Source: Panicum virgatum
Lineage: Eukaryota; Streptophyta; Magnoliopsida; Poales; Poaceae
DNA: 64,000 bases
NCBI RefSeq assembly: GCF_016808335.1
Contig: NC_053141.1
Coordinates: forward strand, 29,999,249 to 30,063,248
Direction of reading: 5' to 3'
A model generated the notes under the pieces. That model saw only the letters and a list, made by a program, of their open reading frames with translations. It searched no databases and was not told the DNA's origin. Position numbers and translations under genes: made by a program. Shown here piece after piece: positions 1 to 12,600 of the stretch; position 1 is the first letter of the stretch, and the number at the start of each line of letters is the position of its first letter.

Positions 1-60
1 TGAACAAATGCTGGAAATGCTAAGTTCTCAGCTAAGATGTTAACTAAATGCTCACCTGCA

Positions 61-1930
61 TCAAGTGTCATTATAACCCTCCTCATTGTATGAATCAAAC
101 ATCCTCTGTCCAGTCATTGGCTCACCTTCATCATCATCATTGAATCCGATCAACCAATCTTTAGCACAGATTAACGCTTCAAGGGTTTCTGGGGCGAGTG
201 AATTCATCCTGCTCACGAGAATTGTATGAAAATCTCTATCCATCATAGATAAGATTAGGTATGCATCAGAGTTCTTCTTCCACCATGCTATCACATTGAA
301 ATTCTCATTCGGCCTCACAGGTACTCTCGGATCCTCAAAATAAATGTCTAGCTCTGTTCTTTCCGAACGAGCATCTAAATTATAGATGCAAATTGCATAC
401 TCCACTCGTCTTTTACCACAGACTAGTCCTAAAGAACTTGTACCGAACTCCCCAGACTCACTTGTGGGCTGCTGATTGGTGGGAACGAAAACAGGTAAAT
501 TTTGGATCCTCACAATCTTTTCATACTCTAAGTAATATCTATTCAAGAACCTTTTCAGCTCCCTAATCTTCATATCAACATGTTCACCAACTGTATGGAA
601 GTAAAATTTGATGAAGTCCTCCTTCATGGATGGATCTAGAACAACAGCTATGAGTAGAACAATATTAGGCTTTTAGCAGTACATTATAAATTTGACATAC
701 ATAGCATTAGCTAACTCATTGAGCAATTCATTTGAGTTCCAAGTTTCATCCAGCAACACATCTCTAATGGCCATCATCATCTTCAAAAACAGATGAGTTG
801 TAGGATGTCTATCCGCTGAAGAAACCTTGGTTGCACCACTGAATTCTTTCAAAAAATCATGCAATGCTTTAGCTTTTGCCCATTCTTGTTCGCTTGGAGC
901 TTGGAACATCAATAACCAATCCAGACTTACTTTTGAGGCCAAGTGATTGAACAATGGAGTTAAAAATCTTCAAGCGGGATGGTGCAACTTTGATAATATC
1001 ATGAACACTTTTGATAATAGCACGAACACTTCCGATTGCATTACAAATCACTTTTAAGCTAGCTTGAACCATTATATTAAGAACATGATTAGTGCACCTC
1101 ATGTGCAAGTGTTCACCTCTAAAGAACATCCGGTCACCAAAAGCATCACACATGTCTTTTATGGCTTTGTTATTGATATTGGCATTGTCTAAAGTTATGG
1201 TGAATAGCTAACCGACCAATTCCCACTCCATGAAGCAAGAAGTAATGCCATCTTGCACAGCGTATGATGTATGGGGGAAAGAAATTTGCTTGAATGTAAT
1301 GATCTTCTTTTGAAGCTCAAACTCTTCATCAATGAAATGTGCCATGACACCAAGGTACCCAAAGTTTTCGTTAGAGGATCAAAGTTTTCTGTCAAACTAA
1401 CATGGGAATTCAAATTTGAGAACTGGTCAGTCAACATAAGCTTTCTCCTCTTCATATAACAGAAGGCAATCTGCCTGCACACTTTGCCAACCAATTACTT
1501 TGAACGATGGCTGGCAGTAATTTATTATTTGGTAACTTTCCATGCAGGATCTTCAAATTTTCCAAATGCAATCTCCGCGTTAATGAAGTACTTAGCAATT
1601 ATACCTCAAAAAACTATTGGATCAAAGATGAGTTGGTCTCCATCATTAGACTCTGACTTCAAGGCTGTTAGGAACCTGTCCCTATCTTCTTGTGTAATCT
1701 AAGGATAGTGGTATCCGATGTTCCTATTGAGGTGAGATGTCCCTTTCCCTGGCAGAAGATAACTGAGCTCTACAGTATTTGCAAATTGCCATTTTTTTAT
1801 TTCATCTACTACTTCTGACTCTATTGTTCCTAAACTTTAGCTCTTTTTTTAGATGACCGGCTCGTCTTGTCCGTTGACATAGACTCATGACTCTCTCCAA
1901 CAAGTTCTAGAACTGCTGAAACCCCTTCCA
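61..1930 (-). pseudogene. hAT-superfamily transposase (RICESLEEPER-like), decayed
   Basis: hAT transposases cut and paste DNA using a BED zinc finger, an RNase H-like core and a C-terminal dimerisation domain. Reading the minus strand from right to left, I see a BED-like finger (ICKYC near 1765-1790, then GTSHLNRN in a shifted frame). Next comes a core segment with AHFIDEEFELQKK (about 1300-1350), VQDGITSCF, an in-frame TAG, then TITLDNANINNKA (about 1155-1200) and HMRCTNHVLNIMVQ (about 1070-1110). The C-terminal dimerisation part (ELDIYFEDPRVPVRP, then SLAPETLEALICAKDWL) sits in the last open segment at 61-627. The reading frame changes several times, so it cannot make a full protein. No terminal inverted repeats or target duplication were found, so the element's limits are unknown. 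Family assignment is confident; the N-terminal boundary is approximate. Confidence 0.8.
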
Positions 1931-2716
1931 TTTCTAACCAGTAATGATATTGCAGAAGCCATCAGAAATTAAAGGTGCCAGCACATAAAACTCAGTTTGT
2001 ATAGCATTTCTCTACTATCTAGTTACCACATATTAAGACAATATAGGATGCAAACATAGTAAGATACTGCTCGCGTGCCTTTCCTGATCATAGGTAGAAA
2101 TTAAGCTATTGTCAAGCAGCAAAAGCTATTGTCTTGCAGTAAAATCTACTGTCTAGAGTCCTGACTAATCACCCTTTTTCAACAAAGCTGTTATCTAGTA
2201 ATTAAACTAGGGGACAATCAGATTAAGTATAATTCCGATGTGGGCTTTAACATGAACTAGGGGAAAAATAGATTTGTGGCTACGAAATATTAACCGAGGT
2301 TACATATGGTGGGATTTCAATCCACAACATTAGAACTACAAAACCTAGAAGTAGCAACGAGACTGTCAGACCCGGGGCGACGGGACTTCTTATAGGCATA
2401 GAATGTTCGAGAGTAAGGAGTATCGCATAGGATAGGACTTTACAATATTGTAACTACTCGTACAGAAGTAGGACTAGTCGATAGAAGGAAGCTACCCGAT
2501 AGACATTGGGAAGGACTCCAATAGTACTCGACTAGGATTTTCACGAGACTATATCAAGCAAGGAAGAACAAAGCAAAACTCATCCTTTCAACTTTCACGA
2601 GAAGTTAAAACATTCTTACCACGCATGATAAAAGGGAAAGAAAGCAATAAATATTTATTGTGTTTTGATGGTTTTATTAAATTTTATTCAAAAAGCAACT
2701 AAAAGGATATAGTTGA
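1931..2716. other. non-coding stretch, no recognised feature
   Basis: This is AT-rich sequence between the hAT relic and the hairpin next to the unknown minus-strand ORF. It contains short imperfect repeats of the type AGCTATTGTC / AAATCTACTGTC (about 2098-2155). I see no gene, no element ends and no structured RNA signal. Confidence 0.5.
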
Positions 2717-2741
2717 CTTAGGGGAGGAAACCTCCCCCAAG
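2717..2741 (-). repeat. perfect GC hairpin next to the unknown minus ORF
   Basis: Arms GGGGAGG (2721-2727) and CCTCCCC (2731-2737) flank an AAA loop, with further pairing of CTT and AAG outside one mismatch. Read on the minus strand it is preceded by the end of the 125-residue ORF. Similar CTTGGGGGAGG motifs occur in internal regions of some plant Ty3/gypsy elements, so it may mark a retroelement remnant. That last step is inference. Confidence 0.5.
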
Positions 2742-2790
2742 CTAGCTCTTGGTTTAGAGTCTGAAAAGCAGGACCTTTCTCCATACCTGA

Positions 2791-3168
2791 TCAGATTGAG
2801 GTCGTTTCATTCGCACTTGGAGAAGTAGTAGCGGGCGTCGACATCTTCTTCTTCTTGCACGACACCTTATTGGTCTTCTTTGGTGGTGTAGGTGGTGCAG
2901 GAGCTGGAACCTCGTGTGTAGGGTACATGATTTCTAGATCTTCCCACACGGTGTTGGTGATGAAATATGGGATCTTCTGGTATTCCTCTACCGACTCGGA
3001 TGGGAGATCATGAATGTCCCAATCTTCCGAAGCGGGCTCGGAAGAATAGTGATGAATGTCCCAGTCTATCCAACTGGGTTCAGCCCATAATCCTTGCTTT
3101 TTGCTATCCTCATGAATTAGGAATAATTCTCTCTTGTTTTGGAACTTGAACTTCATGGTTTTTCCCAT
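2791..3168 (-). CDS. unrecognised 125-residue acidic/Pro-Lys ORF
   Basis: An open frame starts at an ATG at 3166-3168 and ends at 2791. The N-terminal part is charged (MKFKFQNKREL). The middle holds two similar acidic segments (IDWDIHHYSSEPASE and EDWDIHDLPSES, about residues 34-60). The C-terminal part has a proline run (PAPAPPTPP) followed by a lysine-rich stretch (KKTNKVSCKKKK). I recognise no domain. It lies between the hAT relic and the left LTR of the 21-kb retrotransposon, and a strong hairpin sits 50 bp past its stop. It may be part of an old retroelement or a chance ORF; the internal repetition of the WDIH motif argues mildly for real coding origin. Confidence 0.3.
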   Translation of the reverse strand: MGKTMKFKFQNKRELFLIHEDSKKQGLWAEPSWIDWDIHHYSSEPASEDWDIHDLPSESVEEYQKIPYFITNTVWEDLEIMYPTHEVPAPAPPTPPKKTNKVSCKKKKMSTPATTSPSANETTSI

Positions 3169-3420
3169 GATACGGAGACTGATATTCCTTGCTCCGCCAT
3201 CAATCTTGGCATTGGCATTGGCACTCAGATTTTATCTGTGATTTTATGTCAGACCAAAGTGTGCTTGCAACCTGCAAATTAGCTTGAAAACACAACCTGC
3301 AATTCTCTAAGGGTAAAGTGTGTTTTGGGATTTATTTGATAGATAATGCGTGTAAGAAATGCAAACTCTCATGATTTTCTGATCAAGTTGACGCCTAGAA
3401 TTGGTAGTTACTGAGCGTCA

Positions 3421-3425
3421 ATACC
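3421..3425. repeat. target-site duplication ATACC (left copy)
   Basis: ATACC directly precedes the left LTR and recurs at 24411-24415 directly after the right LTR. This 5-bp match fixes both outer ends of the 21-kb element. Confidence 0.9.
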
Positions 3426-4842
3426 TGTTGGCGCTCCTTAAGTACCCATTTTATCCCTTGTTTATCCTTGATAATGGCATGAATTTAATATCAAAGTCAC
3501 TAACCGTCCTAACCCCGGCCTAATTATTGGTCATTTTCACATTTGCACATATATTTTGGAGGAACTTCATTTTTTGCAGGTTTTTGGCCTATTTTGGAGC
3601 ATGAAATGACGAGGCCCGTGATCTAGCGCTAACACGAAGAAAGACGAAGGCCAAAGCCCATGTTGATTCGAAGCCCATTCATGCACCTCCATCCTCCAAG
3701 AGAGCCCAAAGGACCAAGCCCACGAAGATGAGATCAAGATACTTCAGGATCAAGCAAAGCAAATGAAGATTTAAGGAAGGATTCCCTATCCTATCCTTTC
3801 TTCGAAGATATCTCCAAGATAACGACGTCCAAAGGGGTATAATCGTGAAGGACATAAACTCTAGAAGATGCGAGGAGTCTACATGCGAAAGATGAGACCG
3901 AGGCTAGGCCCATGAACTGGCCGGCCTAGCCTGTTTCCGAGGTAGTTCGGCCTCCCCTTCGACCGGTGGCTTTCTCGGTTCATAAATAGCTCGCACCTTA
4001 TTCAACTCGCGGCATCCATCCACCCAGAACTCGACAGAAACCTAGGGCCAAGACCGGAGGGAGACGACGGCCACCGCAAGTCTTCGAAATTGTCTAGGAG
4101 ATGGCTTAGGCCACCCCTAGCCGCCATGGCCTCCCTGCGTGGTTGTGCCATGGCGGAGTTCATGAGCTAGTTGGATTCATCGATGGTGTGCACACGGTGG
4201 TGATGATCCAAACACATCTATTATGTGAGTAATGATAATCGTGTCTTCCGAATCTATTAGCGATCATGTCTCTCCTTTTTTATTTCGTTCTTGCCTTGGG
4301 CGCGCTTATTCCTAAATCTATTCTCGAGATAGATTGCATGGGGTGTTCTTGTAGCTATGGTGGCTAGGAGTTCATACCGGATCTACCCAAGGGGGTTCGA
4401 CAAGTCTAGCATGCTTCGGGGTGCTTTTGTCCAAAGGGAGCGTCGTGACAGGGCGTGGCCTGAGTAGAAGGGTTCCCGAGGGGTTGGATTGGAGGTTTTG
4501 ATTTAAGGATGCTATTGATTGAGATGCATGATTTATTTGCTCGTTAGCTTGAACTACAACTAGATGACGATAGGCCTAGTCATGTCTTTGGTTTGGCTAT
4601 GGTTATACCTATGTTCATGGATGAGATCAACCTTTACACAACACTCATATCTATCAAAGGTTTACTCTATATGTGCAATTCATGCTTCATGTTAGGATAG
4701 ATCCGTTAGATTAGATGGAAACCCTTAGGTAGTTCTTTGTCGATCCACGGATTGATAAACCTTGGGGGAGTACTCTAAGGGAAAAGCTACCACGATCCGT
4801 GCGCTTGCGGTATACAAATTGGGGCGCTAAGGAGCGTCAACA
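3426..4842 (+). repeat. 5' LTR of the 21-kb retrotransposon
   Basis: It starts TGTTGGCGCTCC and ends AGCGTCAACA, and the two termini form an imperfect inverted repeat (GGCGCTCCTTA / TAAGGAGCG). A TATA-like CATAAATAG lies near 3981. It is 1417 bp against 1471 bp for the 3' copy; the difference includes a GGCCGGCC-rich segment present only in the 3' copy. Apart from such length changes the two copies differ at only scattered positions by eye, so the insertion is not very old. Confidence 0.92.
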
Positions 4843-4850
4843 AGCTTTTC

Positions 4851-4868
4851 TGGCGCCATTGCCGGGGA
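4851..4868 (+). promoter_or_regulatory. primer-binding site for tRNA-Asp
   Basis: The segment starting TGGCGCCATTGCCGGGGA, eight bases after the LTR, matches the complement of the plant tRNA-Asp(GUC) 3' end, with A for G at position 8. The tRNA would prime minus-strand DNA synthesis. Confidence 0.8.
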
Positions 4869-7800
4869 TCGGTAACTCGAACCCTAGGGCGATCTATCTA
4901 GTTTTTTTGAACTAACCCTAATTTTTATTATTGCATATACCCTTGTTTTCTTGTTTATGTCCTTGAAAGCAGGTGGAAAAAGCTAGACACCAAACTTGGA
5001 CTTCGAGAAGTCCATAATCCACTTCAACAAATTTCAACAATCGGCAACAAGATGATCGAGGAGCCTCGACATGGAACATCGACAATGTCCACATCGACAT
5101 AACGGCAACAACATCAGATTCGCTCTTTAGTGGTAGGTGCTAACTTTTGTTAGTGGCCCAGCATCCGCTATTGACTTCCCACTCCCCAAAGCAAAAGATG
5201 ATAAATAAGGTATGCCACCGTGTCAATTAATTTTAAAGACTAATGCTTTTGGGAAGTATTGTTTGTTCAAGCAATAGGTATGAAGCATGCCCGCGAAGAA
5301 AATCGTGCGATCATCATCATCTATGAAGTGTTACTGTTGTGATGAGTTTTTCATCCAAGATAAGAGAAGTACCATGAGAAAATAATAGATTATTTTGAAG
5401 CTCTGTCAAGTCTTCTTTCCAATGGATTAAGAACCATCAACTTTGGAGATCGGTGTGAAGAGTTATGGTAAAATCTTTCAACGCTGCGCGCTCTGAAATC
5501 CCTCTGGATAGATTGTAGCACCGGAATAAAATAAGCATAACTTCTTTATCTGGAGTCCAATTGGGGCGAATGACCACTTGTTGGAAAGATAATTTGATGC
5601 ACCTTGCAATGGAGCAGAAGTTTGGTACATGTTCTGCACTAGATGAAGGGGAATTCAACGAGGACAGAGGCAGTAGCAACCGACGAAGAAGGTGATGACG
5701 ATGTCAAAGGATGATTGGAAGGCTGTGTACGCAAAAGATGATGATTTGAAGTTGACCAAAGCTGGAGGCAACAAGATTAGAAGAACCACGACACCACCTA
5801 TCTTCTCCAGTGGGATGCTCGATATACTTCTAATCGAGTGATGCTATCAAGGAAGGAAACCGTTCGGATCATCAACACGAAGCACAGGAGCATCTTCCAA
5901 TCCTGACACCTTGGGTAGAGCAAGAACAATGGAGAAGACAAATCATTGAAGCCGTGATATTTGCTGGTAATCAATGGTGATGACCTTGAAGCCTAGGGAC
6001 GCACGGCACTACGCTCCAAAGACCACATGATTGAGATCGTTGACATCTTCGGATGAATTCACAAGAAGATATTGTTCTCATCAATGTCCAGCTCCACTTC
6101 AGAAGCAAATAGCAGCATATTTTTGGATATTCAAAAGCTCCACAAAGTTCCCATTCCAACGAATCAAGAACCAAGTCAATCGGAGATTCTTACAAGCGGG
6201 TATGGCCAAAGGTTGTGCACTCTGAAAATTTCTGGACAGCACGCAGCGCCAAAAGTGAAACGGGCATAACTCCCTCGTTTGGACTCGGTTTAAGATGAAT
6301 GACCACTCGTTGGAAAGGTAATTTCATAAATATTTTAATAGGTCTATATTTTGGTATATGTTCTGTTGAGCATATAGGAGACATTCCATGAAGAATAGGC
6401 AGGAGCAACGCGATGAGAACAAGATTGAGAAGATGACGATGACAACAATGAAGGAGAGCTTGGGCGATGCTTTCATCAAGCGTACATGATAAAATTCAGA
6501 GGCTTGGAGCAGAGGAAGAACCCAAATGACATTGGCAAATGAAGGCACAAGCAGTCGACCTTCGACAAACGAAGATGTTGCAAACAAACCACGATGGATT
6601 ACAAGAGCGCAACATTCAACACATGGAGACGTGAGAAGCAAACCACGACGGACCACGAAGAGTGCATCAAGATGACATCTCGCACAAAGCACCATGACTC
6701 CAATGAGTATGAAAAAGCTCCGAGGCCAAGGTATACATTGAATTCTCAAGCTTCTATTGGTTTTGTTGATAATCTTTAAAAATCTCATGCTCGAACCGAT
6801 AGTCGGAATGAAAGTTCAAATTCTATGCCTTGTTCTTTTCATGATGATAGGCTAGAGTTTCTTGAGAATATTGATTTCATGCTTAAAGAACCTCTGCCTA
6901 ATAATGAGCTCCGCGCTATGCAAGAAACACATGCTGCATTTAATTACACCATGCCTTGTTGATGAAATTTAATTGAGGATGTGATTATGTTGCATATGTT
7001 TACAAATAATTGCAAATCTCGATTTTGCTTTGCGCTTGGTCAAGCTCATGACCCTAAAAGAGCACATGTCGGGAGAAGCCCCGAATTTCACTAACCATGC
7101 AGGACATGAAACTCAAATGATGAGGAGGGAAACCGTGCCCAAAATTTTGATCAACATCTTCAAGTTTCAAGAACGGATGTCGCTAAGCCACATCAATTTT
7201 GTGCACAAGTCCAGAGATTTACAATGCAAGAAAGTTGAATATTCAGGACCTCCATCAAGTCCTCGATTCAACGCATCCATGATCGATACAATTGAAGACC
7301 CACGGGAGGAGCTATGTCTCAAACATCGGAGATGCACGTGCTGAAATCAGCACGGGGCAGATTGCAGTAACGGGGAAAAAGGAGCATAACTCCCTCAATT
7401 GGAATGCGTTTTGGGCAAATGAAGATTTGTTGGAAAGAAGATTTCGTGCATCTTGCATTGGATCAATTGGTTGGCGCAACTCCCAATCTGGACAAAGAGG
7501 AAAATCTGTGAAAAGAAAGGTAGCGACGAAGGACAACAAAGAAGGAGGTGACGATGATGTGAGAGACGATTGGGCAAGTTTTCCATTAAGCGTGATTGAT
7601 CATGTCCAACATGGGAAGTGGAATAAGAGTTGCATGGAACACCTTCACCTCTTGCATGAAGGACCATGGCTTCGCATCAATTTGAAGGTAAGAAAGTCGA
7701 GCTCTATGACTTTAAATGAAGCGCTTTGCGGGAGGCAACCCGATCTTTTATTTTATATATATTAATATGACCGTCTACATTGCACTCTTTAATCAGAATA

Positions 7801-8743
7801 TCAAGTAACATTGTGCCATTGCTCTAACAAAAGCCACAACTTCATGTTGTTCATTCTAAATGTTATTGAGGGAGCACTTTGTTATTTGATCTTGGGAAAC
7901 TTGTAGACCTTTTTGTGTGCCTATCAGTGTTTTGAGTCTTTTTCTTTGTGTCTTTTTAGAGATATTTATGAAACATTGCACCACCCTTTGATTCTAAACT
8001 TGTGGCTAGTTAACTTAGGCTAACTTTTTGTTTTGTTTTAGACCACCTCATCATGTCATATCATTTTGTTCACCCACCCCGTGTTGCATTGCATACCATG
8101 TTGTTCGTCTTACCCTTGCATTGCATTGCATGTTGCATTTTAAAAAAAATCTAACTTCTGTTTCTCTCTAGTTTTTTAAAAACCACCTTACATAGAATTT
8201 CTATATCCAACACTCTCTCTTCAAAATTTTTGTTTTAAGCAAAAAATATAGGAAACCCATAAACCTACTTCTAAAACCTTGTTAGCTCGGTTGCTTGGTC
8301 CTTTTTCGATAAATAACCTTTTCATTGACATTTTTGAATAAGCTAGTTGCGGAACAACATCGAAAGGTCCTTTCAACCTTGCTAACACTTGTTTTTGCTA
8401 ACTTTGCATTTGCACTTTGCATCCATTCCATTGTTCATGCCCTCATTTTGCTAGCTTGGTCTCAATCTTATTGATGTATGCTTTCCTATCCATGTAATGC
8501 TTATCATGATAGCATTTACCTTTTGCAATCTTGTGTAAATGTGGTGTTTAAACTTGTTTGTGGACCTCCATCTTTAAGCTCTTTTGACCATGATAGCAAT
8601 CCATTCTGTTCTCATGTTGCTTTAGATTGATTTATAAGCTTTGCAATGCGATGTACCTTTCTTGCGTCGTGAAGAATTTTTAACCTTGAAATGAACATGG
8701 TGTTTTGACCTCGGTTATATCTTTATGGCTATATAGAAAATTA
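4869..8743 (+). other. left internal region of the retrotransposon, no intact gene
   Basis: This region has only short ORFs. Around 5480-5640, 6215-6370 and 7340-7475 a diverged module recurs, recognisable by GGCATAACTCCCTC, then about 40 bp later ACCACT(C)GTTGGAAAG and a TAATTTCAT-like end. Each copy is followed by an acidic GATGACGATGA-type stretch (5690, 6433, 7548). This suggests three decayed copies of one leader or coding unit. From 7760 to 8740 the sequence is AT-rich with GCATTGCATTGCATGTTGCAT-type repetition near 8080-8140 and no coding signal. Confidence 0.6.
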
Positions 8744-8759
8744 CACTACAAGATTTTTG

Positions 8760-9490
8760 GACAAATGCAACGCCCTAAAAGTGTAGCAAAAGACCCAAAA
8801 ATGGTAGCAATAGTAATTTTGCTACCATTTTTTTGGTTAAATGTCGTTGCACTTGTAAGGGTAGCAATAGCATAATGCAACAGGTCACATTTTTGTTGCG
8901 ACACACAGCCCCTCTATTGCAACGCTTTTGACTCTTTCGCAACACCTGGTGAGTGTTGTAACAATAGCAATTGCAACCACTATGGGTGTGGCAATAGTAT
9001 CAATTGCAACGAACTAGGCGTTGCTAGCAATACGTATTGCGACACGCTGGTCGTGTAGCAACACAATGCAATCGCAACGCAACATAGGTGTTGCCATCGT
9101 GGTTGTTGCTACGCAGAGAAAGCATTGCAATAGAGGTTCTCTATTGCCACGTCGCCTAAATGGTTGCTATAGGTGGCTTAGGTTATTGCAACGTCTCTTC
9201 GGGTTGGTTGCTACAGAGAGGTCCTATATTGCCACGTTTCTAAATGGTTGCTATAGATGGCATAGGCTATTGCCACGTTACTTAGGTTGGTTGCTACAGA
9301 CAGGTCATCTATTGCCACGTTACTAACTAGCTGGTTGCTATAGGTAGATTCCTCTATTGCCACCGTCATCTTTTTGTAGTTGCAAGAGATAGTTTCTCTA
9401 TTGCCACGATTATCGTACCTATTGCCAAGACTAAATGTGGTTGTTATATGTGCCATCATATATTGCAACGCCAGATTAATATATTAATAA
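8760..9490. repeat. left subterminal repeat array of the CACTA element
   Basis: Dense short motifs of the forms TTGCAAC, GTTGCTA(C/T), ATTGCCACG and their complements recur every 15-40 bp. They match the array at the other end in motif content. In En/Spm-type elements such arrays are the binding sites that bring the two ends together. The short ORFs across it follow the repeats and are not genes. Confidence 0.8.
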
Positions 9491-9679
9491 TTCATGTTGC
9501 GACACTTTGTTTGGTAGCTTAAATCAATAATCGCAAAACTACAAACACATAATGAATGAAGCAACGACATCCATTAAAACGAAATATAATTTGTTCATAC
9601 AAAATCTTCAACGAAACACACCGAGTGTCAAAGTAAATGAGAACACAAGTAGATAGCTTAACACATAATAATGTGTCAA

Positions 9680-12600
9680 GCACAGACAACTGTTTGAAGC
9701 ACAGACAACTGTTTCAAAAGACTAATGTCTACTATAGCAGGGAAGGTTCCCTTGATATGTATGTTGGCCATGGTCCCACCATTCGCATGCTCCTTCTCAA
9801 ACTCAAGATTCCTCCTGAAAAAATCATTGACATGCATTAGTTAAACTGAGACTAGTGGTGGCAAAGCTAATTGAACACTAAAGCAAAACACGAGCTGCAG
9901 TACTAGAGTTCTGTGAGCTGCAGTACTATCAACCATGAACTTTGAAGCGAAAAGCAAATATAAACATACATGCAGCTGCCTCCCAAGACATTTTATGAGC
10001 ACAAACACATCCATATATATTTCTAATCAGCAAGAGGAAACTAAGCCTGGACCATATTTAGGAGCAGAACAAAAGAATAGCTATGTACTTCTCCAAAAGG
10101 ACTATATGTTCCTTTTTAATGCAAAGAGAGATAAAAGGTTTCACATTGTACCTGTGTATTCTTTTTGGACAATGCATATCTTTTCCTAGCCGCAATTTCC
10201 TTCAGTTGCTTTGCTGTAGTATAAACAGCACCCGAATTCGCTGCCGAATTACTTCTAGTCATGCGCCCTCTAGTGAGACGTTCTTCAGCTGCGGAAGAAG
10301 GGGTTTGTTGTTCTGGCTGGCTGGTTTCTTGTGTAACCTGAAAATAAATGGTTGGTAGTAAAAATTACACCCCTTGACAAGAATATGACATGCATGTTAC
10401 AATTAAACATTCTTCAATTATCATCAAACTACCTGCTGACTATGCATCATGTTTTCTCCCTCTGTAGTTGTTACATTTTGTGTCCCCTCAATTGTTGCAG
10501 CAGCAGCAACATTTTCAGTTGGCTCCACAATTGTGCTAGCCTGCATTTCGAATTGGGTTCAAGATCATGATTTTCAGTTCAATAAACTATGAGAACATAG
10601 ATGTTGTTAATATTACCTTTTGTACTGAAGCTTGCTGTTTGGCTGCTTGCAACATTAACATAGCTTGCCTAAGTGCTTCTCTATCAGCCTCCCTTTCCTT
10701 GTTCATCTGTTCAAGCTGACGCCTATGTTATTGCCTCTCGGCTTCCCTTTCAACTTCTTGAGCTTCTAGTCTATCTTGCAGCCGTCCAAATGATTCAATG
10801 AGGGCTTCCTCCTGTTGGAGTTTGCGCTGGTAGTCCTCCGACAGTAGCTCCTTTCTAGTTGGGTACCTTGCAAGGTAACCATTAGCATGCATCTTGTTTG
10901 ATTTGATTTTTCTCGTTTCCTTGTAGGTTGATTGGAAAATCTGGTTCTGCTCCAAGTCTGAGACGACATTTGCGTCAGGCCTTGACTCCAGCTCCATAAT
11001 CTTCCTGGTTGCATTGTCCTAACAAAGCAAAGACATTTAGTTAATTAAAACTTTAATTCTAAGCGAGGAAAGTTGCATCACTTAATAAGGGTTGTAAAAA
11101 CTGTTTAATACTCACATAGACTTCCCTAGATTCCTCGCTTGTCCATTGTCCATTTTGTTGGTGGGTCATCATAAAAAGCTCCATATCATTTGGTTCTTCA
11201 CCAGTTAGTTGGTCCCTCTAATTAGGCAAGAATGTAAAAAAATTAGCCATATTTCATAATCTAGGGAAATGTAGAAGCTTTTATAAACTGTAAAGATCAG
11301 GAAGATATCCACCAGGAATTTAAAAACAAAAGATAACAGAAATATTTATTGCTATTGAAAAATTAAAGGAATCCAAGTTCTTTTTTTTGGCACATAATAG
11401 TTTTAGTACTTTTCAGCTTTCTGTATACAAGCATGCAAAATATATTTTTTTGTAGTGGGCAGTGGGCCAAATATCTCTTTCAAATACAAAGACTATATAG
11501 GTTATAACAATATCATGTCATTGTCATTCGGGGGCACAAGCACAAACCATAAACAAAATGCCTGAAGGAAAACCTTGTGACATAATTTTTTACCTTCTCA
11601 TAGCTCAATTGAGAAAAACCCTTTGATCCTGTAACATGGTGTATCTGTCGATTGTGCCGATTCTGAGAATTCTTATTGCTAATCCTCTGCACAGAATCAG
11701 CAATGATTTGATTTTTATAAAATCAGCAGTGCGCAAAACATAAACCTTGATGTCAGAAGTGGAATTGGCAAGTTTTTAAAAAAATTGGGAACAAACCTGG
11801 AATTCTTCAGTGCCAAAATAGGACACCAGATAGTGCCACTCAACAATGTCTAATTCTTCTGGCCTATGTCTCATTCTCTCTTCATAGGTGGTGTACGCCT
11901 TGTAGGTAGCACTAAATGTAGATCGCCATCCTTTGTAACGTTCATTAGCCACCGTCCATATCTTGATTCTGTTCGCCTCATTATCCTCAAGGTCCCACTT
12001 AGCCTGCTCAAGGTAAAGCCTAAATAAATCACTTCTTAATCAATAATTTGGTATTGAAATTTTGACATCCACATGGATAACAGAAGCTTACCAGCACATC
12101 GTTTGCTATTGCAATTTTGACATCCACATGGATATCTCTCCATGTTCGTACTCCGATGAGAGGTGCTCTTTTCCTCGTGAACAGTGTTATTTCATCAACA
12201 AATATTCATTTGTTTGAACCTACAGGTCCTCCAAGCCTAGAGAACTGGATGCTAAGCTTCTGAGATGCCTCCCTGGTTCTCTTGTTTGTTGCTATCCATC
12301 CTTTCAAGTTACCTCTTGGCTTCCTCTTTTTGGAGTCTTGTCCATGAAAAACAAATATATAGAAAGCAAAACACTTAAAAAACTGTTGACATAGTTTAAA
12401 ATTAACTGAACCTCACAATAAACTGAAAATAATCATTACTTACTAGTTCCCTCTCCCTGTGGAATGAAACGCCGAGCATGAGATGGTCTGTTTACTGGTG
12501 GTGTGGGGTTGCTATCTTCACTTGAAAGTACTACATCTGTATGATGATTACTGTCCACATATGCCACTGCAGAAAATATTGGTCACTTGTGTAAGATATA

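Noticed and set aside
9021..9468. ORFs of 85-101 codons on both strands
   Set aside because: They lie in the CACTA subterminal repeat array and only reflect repeated TTGC(A/T)AC words.
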